This document shows positions 49,346 to 64,000 of a DNA stretch of 64,000 nucleotides, in pieces. Source of the stretch: an uncultured Holophagaceae bacterium (lineage in GTDB: Bacteria > Acidobacteriota > Holophagae > Holophagales > Holophagaceae). Under the pieces are notes generated by a model. That model made no database searches. It was not told where the DNA came from and was given only the letters and a program-made list of their open reading frames with translations. The position numbers were made by a program, and so were the translations under genes. The stretch is taken from contig CAIZZF010000006.1 of the NCBI GenBank assembly GCA_903937385.1, positions 62,001 to 126,000 on the forward strand. Reading direction: 5' to 3'. The stretch's first letter is position 1, and every line of letters begins with the position of its first letter.

Positions 49346-49723
49346 ATGGCTCTCACTGCCGATCAGCTCATCGCTGAAATCGAAACCATGACCGTCCTCG
49401 ACCTGGCCAACCTGGTCAAGGCCCTTGAGGATCGCTTCGGCGTTTCCGCCGCCGCCATGGCCGCCCCCGCCGCCGGCGCTGGCGCCCCTGCCGCCGCTGT
49501 CGAGGAACAGACCGAGTTCAACGTCATCCTCCTCGAGGCTGGCGCCAACAAGCTGAACGTCATCAAGGCGGTCCGCGAGATCGTTGCGGGCCTCGGCTTG
49601 AAGGAAGCCAAGGACCTCGTTGACGGCGCTCCCAAGGCCGTCAAGGAAGGCATCGCGAAGGACGAGGCTGCCAAGATCAAGGAAAAGCTCGAAGCGGCCG
49701 GCGCCAAGGTCGAAGTCAAGTAG
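49346..49723 (+). CDS. rplL: 50S ribosomal protein L7/L12
   Basis: A 125-residue stalk protein. It has the N-terminal dimerisation domain ([20 protein letters not shown]), an Ala-rich hinge ([19 protein letters not shown]), and the C-terminal factor-binding domain ([40 protein letters not shown]). TAGGAG precedes the ATG. It is the last ribosomal gene before rpoB. Confidence 0.99.
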   Translation: MALTADQLIAEIETMTVLDLANLVKALEDRFGVSAAAMAAPAAGAGAPAAAVEEQTEFNVILLEAGANKLNVIKAVREIVAGLGLKEAKDLVDGAPKAVKEGIAKDEAAKIKEKLEAAGAKVEVK

Positions 49724-49747
49724 CTTTTTCTTCAGCAATAACGCAGA

Positions 49748-49774
49748 GCGTAGGGTGTGTCCCACACCTTACGC
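49748..49774 (+). terminator. Attenuator-like hairpin between rplL and rpoB
   Basis: GCGTAGGGTGTG pairs with CACACCTTACGC (one G-U) around TCC. It starts 25 bases after the rplL stop and is followed by TTTGCG, not a long T-run. A partial terminator here would lower rpoBC expression relative to L7/L12, as known in other bacteria. Confidence 0.6.
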
Positions 49775-49775
49775 T

Positions 49776-49803
49776 TTGCGACTTTGTCTGAATATGGTAC
49801 GAT
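49776..49803 (+). promoter_or_regulatory. Candidate internal promoter for rpoBC
   Basis: TTGCGA (49776-49781) and TACGAT (49798-49803) are 16 bases apart in an AT-rich patch directly after the hairpin. The upstream half overlaps the end of the hairpin. Confidence 0.5.
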
Positions 49804-50090
49804 TATTCCTTCCGCTTGGATTCCCGAGCGGACCTCGACCCCTCAAAGGCCCCTGGTTGCCAAACGCCCGCCGTCGTAGCGCACTCCTCGTTTCTGGGCC
49901 AGTCCTTCCACCTTCCGGTGGCGGGGTGGCCATCGGTGCGTACTTGCGCGTCTCGCGTATCAGCATTTGAAATCCCGACCCGGGGCCACGGCCCTGGGAC
50001 AAAGCCGTCTTTGCCCAAGGCCCGCAGCTCTGAATTGCCCCGCCGCGTGCCGTCCATAGAAGGTTCCGCCAACTTCATCTGGAGCGAACC
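49804..50090 (+). other. Long gene-free leader before rpoB
   Basis: These 287 bases hold no credible gene. Small stems such as CCACC-ttcc-GGTGG and GGGCC/GGCCC-type symmetry near 49996 are visible, and the ribosome-binding site for rpoB is near the 3' end. No known riboswitch or ribosomal-protein site was recognised. Confidence 0.4.
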
Positions 50091-54482
<4,392 letters not shown>

Positions 54483-54524
54483 TCTCCTTCCGCATCCGTT
54501 TCCGACGAATCCCGAGAGGTCTCT

Positions 54525-59057
<4,533 letters not shown>

Positions 59058-59075
59058 CCGATCGCATCCCCAAGA

Positions 59076-59105
59076 AGAAACGGCCCGCCTTGGCGGGCCG
59101 TTTCT
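59076..59105 (+). terminator. Terminator of the rpoBC operon
   Basis: AGAAACGGCCCGCC and GGCGGGCCGTTTCT form a perfect 14-base pair of arms around TT, 19 bases after rpoC. The 3' arm includes TTTCT but no long T-run. Confidence 0.75.
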
Positions 59106-59291
59106 ATGGCTTCAACTCGGACTCGCCTGCCCTTGCGGGAAGTGATTTATGACTCCGTAGCTTTATGAGCAACTAGTCCTATAAGACTACAAATAACACC
59201 CCATTGTCACGATTGTCTCCCTCCGGACAGCGGCCGATAGTCAATAGATCCCATCGTGGTCTGTTGAAACCCCTGTCCCAAGGAGGAGTCG
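59106..59291 (+). promoter_or_regulatory. Upstream region of the multihaem cytochrome gene
   Basis: A gene-free, locally AT-rich stretch. TAGTC-ctataa-GACTA (59174-59189) is a short perfect inverted repeat containing a TATAA core, and could be a promoter/operator. AAGGAGGAG precedes the ATG. No other element is recognised. Confidence 0.35.
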
Positions 59292-61427
59292 ATGAAAAGA
59301 CTCGTACTCACGCTGCTATGTCTCTGGTCGACTTTTCTGGCGGCCCAGTCGACCCTGCCGAACAATACCGGCTCGAGCAAGTATGTGGTGTTCGCCTGGA
59401 ATGATTTGGGAATGCACTGTCTGAATCCCACCTATGATCAGGCCGTCATCCTTCCGCCCTACAACAATGTCAAAGCCCAAGTTGTTCAGCGGGGCAACCC
59501 TCCGGTTATCGTGACCAGCGGCCTGACCGTGGCCTACAGCATCCTGGGGAACACCACCTCGGCCAACAAGGGCAAGTTCGGTCAGTTCTGGGCCAATGCG
59601 TACAAGTTGTTCGGCGCGAGTCCTGCCATTGATCATGGTCTCAACCTGGTCGACCCCACGATCTCGAACGGGCTGTCGGGGACCATGGTGGTGCAGGGTT
59701 CACGCTTCGCGGTGGACGGCATTCCCGTGACGCCCATCAACGATGCTGGCGTCTGGAATCCCTACCAGACCGGGGTCATCACCGTGAAGGATGGCGCCGG
59801 CGCCACCGTGGCCTCCACCAACATCATCGTGCCCACGTCTGACGAGATCAACTGTGCGAAGTGCCATGGCACCGCCAATCCCTTTGGCGACATCATGCAG
59901 AAGCACGATGTCAAGTTCAGCACCAACCTCAGCAGCAGCTCCCCCGTGCTCTGCGCCAGCTGCCACGGCAGCCCGGCGCTTGGGCAGACCGGGCCCGGGT
60001 CTTCCGGCAGCTACATGTCCCAGGCGATCCACGCTTCCCACGCCAATCGCGGCGCCTCCTGCTATGACTGCCATCCCGGCGCCACCACCAAGTGCAACCG
60101 GTCCCTGGCCCACACCGACTCGAACGGTGCCTGCACCAACTGCCACGGCTCCATGGCCAATGTGGCCGCCAGCATCGTCGTCAAGGGGCGGGTGCCCTGG
60201 GCGGATGAGCCCGGCTGCACCCAGTGCCACACGAACGTTCCCGGTGTGGACACGGGGACGACCCGCTTCCGGGATGCCAGTGGGCATGGGCAGATGGCCT
60301 GCGTGGCCTGCCACAACTCGCCGCACGCCATGCTGCCATCGCGCGAAGCCGGCGACAGCTACACCACGATCAAATACCAGGGGGCCAAGGCGGCCGTGAA
60401 GACCATCGGCAGCTGCGGCGCCTGCCACAGCTCCAACCATGGCGAGGGTTACACCGACTGGAAGAGCGAGCACGGGGGGGCCAGCCCCCAGGTCCAGTCC
60501 GCCTGCAACGTCTGCCATACAGGCTTCCAAAACCCGATCCAGGCCAACTTCCCCCACCAGTTCCAGTGGAACACCCGCACGGCCACCGTGGGTTCAGGGC
60601 CTGTCAAGAACGTGCCCGTGGTTGAAACAGCCCTCCCCGGCTTCGGCGCGCCCGCCATCACCACCCAGCCTCTCAGCAAGACCGTGACCGCGGGCCAGAC
60701 CGCCCCTTTCTCAGTCACGGCCTCGGGCACTGCCCCGCTGACCTACCATTGGAAAAAGAACGGCTCGGCCATCGCCGGCGCGACCGCAGCCAGCTACACC
60801 ACCCCCGCCACCACTGCCAGTGACTCGGGAAGCCTCTTCACGGTGGTCGTCAGCAACAGCGCCGGGTCCGTGACCAGCAGTGCCGCCACGCTGACCGTCG
60901 TCTCCCCTCCCCGGATCACCACCCAGCCCCAGAGCCTGACCGTGACCGCGGGCCAGACCGCCAGCTTCAGTGTCGTGGCCACCGGGACGGCGCCCCTCAC
61001 CTTCCAGTGGCGCAGGAACGGCGTGGCCATCACCGGCGCGACGGGAGCCAGCTATACCACCCCCGCCACAACCCTCGGCGACAGCGGCTCCGTGTTCGAT
61101 GTGGTCCTGGTCAATTCGGCCGGGACGGTCACCAGCAGCCCAGCGACTTTGACCGTCCAGTCACTCCCCCAGATCACCACCCAGCCCACCAGCCAGACCG
61201 TGACGGTGAGGAGTACCGCCACCTTCTCCGTGGCAGCCATTGGAACGGCCCCCCTGAGCTACCAGTGGTATAAAAACGGTGTAGCAGTGACGGGTGCGAC
61301 CGCGGCCAACTATTCCTTCGTGACAGCTCGCTCCGACAACAATGCCTCGATTTATGTCGCAGTCAGGAATTCTCTGGGAGCCGTCAACTCCAACACGGTG
61401 GTCCTCCACCTGGTTCGGAAAAACTGA
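59292..61427 (+). CDS. Octahaem c-type cytochrome with three Ig-like repeats
   Basis: A 711-residue exported protein (signal MKRLVLTLLCLWSTFLAAQ). Residues 30-180 are a beta-rich N-terminal domain (FAWNDLGMHCLNPTYDQA). Residues 188-409 have eight CxxCH haem sites: CAKCH, CASCH, CYDCH, CTNCH, CTQCH, CVACH, CGACH and CNVCH. From residue 456 three near-identical 86-residue Ig-like repeats follow, each starting ITTQP and containing SVxAxGTAPL and WxKNG or WRRNG. The protein should lie in the periplasm or on the outer surface and carry electrons, with the Ig part as a spacer or adhesion arm. Role in extracellular electron transfer is inference. Confidence 0.88.
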   Translation: MKRLVLTLLCLWSTFLAAQSTLPNNTGSSKYVVFAWNDLGMHCLNPTYDQAVILPPYNNVKAQVVQRGNPPVIVTSGLTVAYSILGNTTSANKGKFGQFWANAYKLFGASPAIDHGLNLVDPTISNGLSGTMVVQGSRFAVDGIPVTPINDAGVWNPYQTGVITVKDGAGATVASTNIIVPTSDEINCAKCHGTANPFGDIMQKHDVKFSTNLSSSSPVLCASCHGSPALGQTGPGSSGSYMSQAIHASHANRGASCYDCHPGATTKCNRSLAHTDSNGACTNCHGSMANVAASIVVKGRVPWADEPGCTQCHTNVPGVDTGTTRFRDASGHGQMACVACHNSPHAMLPSREAGDSYTTIKYQGAKAAVKTIGSCGACHSSNHGEGYTDWKSEHGGASPQVQSACNVCHTGFQNPIQANFPHQFQWNTRTATVGSGPVKNVPVVETALPGFGAPAITTQPLSKTVTAGQTAPFSVTASGTAPLTYHWKKNGSAIAGATAASYTTPATTASDSGSLFTVVVSNSAGSVTSSAATLTVVSPPRITTQPQSLTVTAGQTASFSVVATGTAPLTFQWRRNGVAITGATGASYTTPATTLGDSGSVFDVVLVNSAGTVTSSPATLTVQSLPQITTQPTSQTVTVRSTATFSVAAIGTAPLSYQWYKNGVAVTGATAANYSFVTARSDNNASIYVAVRNSLGAVNSNTVVLHLVRKN
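60657..61427 (+). repeat. Three tandem 258-bp Ig-like coding repeats
   Basis: The units start at 60657, 60915 and 61173, exactly 258 bases (86 codons) apart, each opening with ATCACCACCCAG. The third runs to the end of the gene and is the most diverged. The regular length points to duplication within the gene. Confidence 0.85.
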
Positions 61428-61625
61428 ATCAAATAGAAGCTAAGTTACAGTGATAACGACTCTTGTATTGTGTGCTCATGGCACATGGTGCAAGAGTTGT
61501 TGTTGCTAGGCCAAGCGGGGCCCCCTTGAACTAACTCTTTCTGCTCTGCACGACTGTGCTGTGATGGAGGGATCCACAGCGCAGCCTGGGTGACGCCCAT
61601 GGCTGGAATCTACTGGAGTGACTGC

Positions 61626-62204
61626 ATGCGACGAAATCAGTGGGCGACCCTCTTGGTGACCGCCAGTCTCTGGCTCAGCGGACCTGGCTTCCTCACCGCG
61701 CAGGCGCCGCCTCCCTACGCCCGAACTCTGGAGACCTACACGGTGCCTGATGTGGTGCTGGTCAACCAGGACGGCACCAAGGTGAAGCTCAAGGCCCTGC
61801 TGGACTCGGGTGAGCCCGTCATCCTGGACTTCATCTTCGGCACCTGCACCACCATCTGTCCGGTCCTTTCCGCGGGCTACGCCAACCTCCAGACGAAGCT
61901 GGGGACCGGTCCCTCGAAGGTCCACCTCATCTCGGTCTCCATTGATCCTGAGAACGACACGCCGAAGGTGATGCGCGACTACCTCAAGCGTTACCGGGCG
62001 AAGCCGGGCTGGGACTTCCTCACGGGGCGCCGGGAGGACATCGACAAGGTCATGAATGCCTTCAACGCCTACATCCCGAACAAGATGTCGCACTACCCCC
62101 TGACGCTGATCCGGGACCCCAAGACCGGGAAGTGGATCCGCATCTTCGGCATGATGAGCTCCTCCGAGTTCGTGGCTGAGTGCCGGAAGGCCGGTGTCCT
62201 GTGA
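61626..62204 (+). CDS. Sco1/SenC-family copper/thiol protein
   Basis: A 192-residue exported thioredoxin-fold protein (signal MRRNQWATLLVTASLWLSGP region). The Cu-binding CxxxC is in FIFGTCTTICPVLSAGYANL and the conserved distal His is in NKMSHYPLTLIRDP. Sco proteins deliver copper to the CuA site of cytochrome oxidase or act as thiol oxidoreductases. The start was chosen at the hydrophobic signal, although GTG or ATG codons lie 9-12 codons upstream. The 198-base upstream spacer has no gene. Its stop overlaps the next gene's GTG (GTGA). Confidence 0.88.
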   Translation: MRRNQWATLLVTASLWLSGPGFLTAQAPPPYARTLETYTVPDVVLVNQDGTKVKLKALLDSGEPVILDFIFGTCTTICPVLSAGYANLQTKLGTGPSKVHLISVSIDPENDTPKVMRDYLKRYRAKPGWDFLTGRREDIDKVMNAFNAYIPNKMSHYPLTLIRDPKTGKWIRIFGMMSSSEFVAECRKAGVL

Positions 62205-63913
62205 GCGGCTGGCGATCGATCCCCTTCCTTTCGCGCCTCCTGGCAGGTGCCTGCGGGCTCCTGCTCTTGGCCGCGCCCGCGGTGGCGGCTCCCCCGGCCA
62301 AGCCCAAGGCGCCAGGAACCGTCGCGGGCCTGCCGGCCGACAAGGCCCTTGCCCTGGGCGAGCGCATGTACCGCCTGGGCATCCTGCCCTCGGGTGAGTC
62401 CATGCCTTCGGTGGTAAACGGCGATGTGCCCGTGGAAGGCACCGCCTTCTCCTGCAGCAGCTGCCACCTCCGCGGGGGCCTAGGCTCCTGGGAGGGGGGC
62501 ATCGTCACCTTGCCCACCAATGGGGCCCGGCTGGCCATCCCCCGCTACTGGAAGTTCCCGAACCTGAGCCCCGAGGAGCGCCGCGAGCTCAAGCTCCAGA
62601 ACCCCGCCGCCCGCCCGGCCTACACCGACGAGACCCTGGCGCACCTGCTGCGCACCGGCCGGGATCCCAGCGGCTACGACATGCACTCCGTCATGCCCCG
62701 CTACCACCTCAGCGACCCGGACATGGCCATCCTCATCCACTACCTGCGCAACCTCTCGGCGCGCCACTCTCCGGGCGTCGTGGGCGATACCCTCCGCTTC
62801 GCCACGGTCATCGCGCCCGGGGTCAGCGAGGACGACCAGCAGGCCATGCTGGTGCCCCTGAACAACTACGTCGCCCGCCACAATCAGTTCTCGGCGGGCT
62901 TCGGCAACCGGATGTACCTGGGCGTCGGCGGCAATGAGATGAGCGGCGCCTACCGCAAGCTCGCCCTGTCCGTGTGGCGCCTGACCGGTCCGCCGGAGAC
63001 CTGGGAAGCGCAGCTCGACGCCTTCCTGGCCAAGGAGCCGGCCTTCGCCCTGCTGGGAGGACTCGCTCCGGGCGACTGGAAGCCCATCCACGCCTTCTGC
63101 GAGCGAGCGCAGCTGCCCTGCCTCTTCCCCATCACGGACCTGCCCGTGGTCTCAGACAGCGACTGGTACACCCAGTACTTCTCCAGGGGCTACTACCAGG
63201 AGGGGCAGGCCGCTGCCCGCTACCTGCATGGGCTGGAGGATTCTGCCCCGGCCCGGAAGCCCGTTCAGGTTGTTCAGGACAGCCCGGAAGGGAAGGCCCT
63301 GGCCCAGGGCTTCCGCGACACCTGGGCCGAGCTGGGCCAGACCGCCGTGCCGGAGATCCCACTGCCCGAGGGCAAGCCCCTCGCCCTTGCGACCCTGGAG
63401 GAACTGCTGGCCCGGGAGAAGCCCAGCACCGTGCTCCTCTGGACCGGTGCCAGCGCCTTCCCGGCCCTGGCAGCCCTGACCAACGGCGCCACGGGTGCCT
63501 TCCTGTCGGCCCGCCTGCTTGGCAGCCAGCTGACCAGCCTGCCTGAGCCAGTCCGCACCCAGGTCTGGATCACCTATCCCTACCGGGAGCCCAACCTTGA
63601 ACCCAAGCACTCCCTCTATGCCGACACCCTCCTGGGCGGCCTGACGCAGCGCCACCCGGAGACCCGGATCTCGACCCGCACCTATGCCCTGGTTCAGATC
63701 CTCCGGCAGGCGCTCATGGACATGGACCGGCACTTCTACCGGGACAACCTCCTCGACCGCATCGGCATGCAGCGGGACCAGATCCTGCCAGACTACCTCC
63801 GCCTGAGCTTTGGCCCCGGCCAGCGCTATGCCTCCAAGGGCTGCTTCATCATGCAGGTGGGCCCTGGGCCCTCCCCTTCGCTCATCCGGAAGAGCGAGTG
63901 GGTGATCCATTAG
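62201..63913 (+). CDS. Cytochrome c domain fused to periplasmic-binding-protein-like domain
   Basis: A 570-residue exported protein. The signal is in FLSRLLAGACGLLLLAAPAV. Residues 45-180 form a class I mono-haem cytochrome c: CSSCH (C85, C88, H89) and a probable Met axial ligand in HSVMPRYHLSDPDM. Residues 190-560 resemble a type I periplasmic binding protein (RFATVIAPGVSEDDQQAML, then FGNRMYLGVGGNEM and TVLLWTGASAFPALAALT). The GTG start overlaps the Sco stop by four bases. A ligand-gated or ligand-reporting redox protein is one reading; no ligand is known. Confidence 0.85.
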   Translation: MSGWRSIPFLSRLLAGACGLLLLAAPAVAAPPAKPKAPGTVAGLPADKALALGERMYRLGILPSGESMPSVVNGDVPVEGTAFSCSSCHLRGGLGSWEGGIVTLPTNGARLAIPRYWKFPNLSPEERRELKLQNPAARPAYTDETLAHLLRTGRDPSGYDMHSVMPRYHLSDPDMAILIHYLRNLSARHSPGVVGDTLRFATVIAPGVSEDDQQAMLVPLNNYVARHNQFSAGFGNRMYLGVGGNEMSGAYRKLALSVWRLTGPPETWEAQLDAFLAKEPAFALLGGLAPGDWKPIHAFCERAQLPCLFPITDLPVVSDSDWYTQYFSRGYYQEGQAAARYLHGLEDSAPARKPVQVVQDSPEGKALAQGFRDTWAELGQTAVPEIPLPEGKPLALATLEELLAREKPSTVLLWTGASAFPALAALTNGATGAFLSARLLGSQLTSLPEPVRTQVWITYPYREPNLEPKHSLYADTLLGGLTQRHPETRISTRTYALVQILRQALMDMDRHFYRDNLLDRIGMQRDQILPDYLRLSFGPGQRYASKGCFIMQVGPGPSPSLIRKSEWVIH

Positions 63914-63938
63914 AATCGTGAACAGGATTGAGGTGCTC

Positions 63939-64000
63939 ATGCGCGCGATGAACTGGACCTGGTCACGGCTGATGCTCGGAGTGGTGGTCCTTGGGCTGGC
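63939..64000 (+). CDS. Start of an exported protein (3' end outside window)
   Basis: Only the first 20 codons are present: MRAMNWTWSRLMLGVVVLGL, a typical signal peptide or membrane anchor. The ATG is preceded by GAGGTG three bases upstream. It starts 25 bases after the cytochrome/binding-protein fusion and is probably in the same operon. Nothing more can be said about it. Confidence 0.75.
   Translation, partial: MRAMNWTWSRLMLGVVVLGL

Noticed and set aside
59140-59290. c-di-GMP (GEMM) riboswitch upstream of the cytochrome gene
   Set aside because: Such switches are common near cytochromes in similar organisms, but the GEMM core sequences are not present here.
61480-61500. Possible sigma-54 promoter (TGGCACATGGTGCAAG) before the Sco gene
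   Set aside because: The -24 half TGGCAC is present but spacing to the -12 half is short and TTGC is not matched, so it does not meet the consensus.

Overview
The window is a GC-rich chromosomal segment of a Gram-negative, flagellated, respiratory bacterium. Outer-membrane and periplasmic genes (a FadL-like porin, a multihaem cytochrome, an Sco-type copper protein), flagellar rod genes, a glyoxylate-shunt gene and a thiol-rich arsenic locus fit an environmental electron-transferring organism. I suspect a Holophagae/Geothrix-type acidobacterium. That is inference from gene content only, because no rRNA gene lies in the window.

Layout. 1-9.2 kb: the 3' part of a polyphosphate kinase gene, a minus-strand PhyH/radical-SAM/secreted-protein operon, an Mrp ATPase, a hotdog thioesterase, a K+ channel/TrkA protein with an altered filter, and an M28 peptidase. 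9.2-16.7 kb: an arsenic island of two operons that converge near 13.3 kb. The plus-strand operon has arsR, a Cys-tailed AhpD-like protein, a second arsR, arsM, acr3 and a rhodanese-arsenate reductase fusion. The minus-strand operon has a third arsR, an ArsP-like permease, two thioredoxin-fold proteins, a CcdA-like electron carrier and a secreted rhodanese. 16.8-22 kb: a TyrA-chorismate mutase fusion, an oxidative-stress run (rubrerythrin, DUF3501-like, Dps, SodB) and a folE group. 22.1-26.4 kb: a cytoplasmic-looking L,D-transpeptidase-domain/Mur-ligase fusion that overlaps the stop of a swivel-first aconitase-family protein. 26.4-31.2 kb: a DUF1292 protein, flgF-flgG-flgA, a cold-shock protein and an NlpC/P60 lipoprotein. 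31.2-44.5 kb: mostly housekeeping genes (purM, malic enzyme, an ScfR/RamB-type regulator divergent from isocitrate lyase, frr, a TauE/SafE permease, a Cys-rich PAS kinase, a FadL-like porin, an RlmB-type methyltransferase).

44.6-59.1 kb is the conserved translation/transcription block: tRNA-Tyr, tRNA-Gly, tRNA-Thr, tuf, rpmG, tRNA-Trp, secE, nusG, rplKAJL and rpoBC. RpoB carries an eight-cysteine insertion near its N-terminus. 59.3-64 kb encodes exported redox proteins: an octahaem cytochrome with three Ig-like repeats, an Sco protein, a cytochrome c fused to a periplasmic-binding-protein-like domain, and the start of another exported protein.

The most unusual items are the Ldt-Mur fusion, the zinc-ribbon-like RpoB insert, the AhpD-like protein that has lost its catalytic cysteines and gained a ten-cysteine tail, and the permease/thioredoxin/CcdA/rhodanese operon. 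Function calls come from motifs and family resemblance read by eye. No database search was possible.
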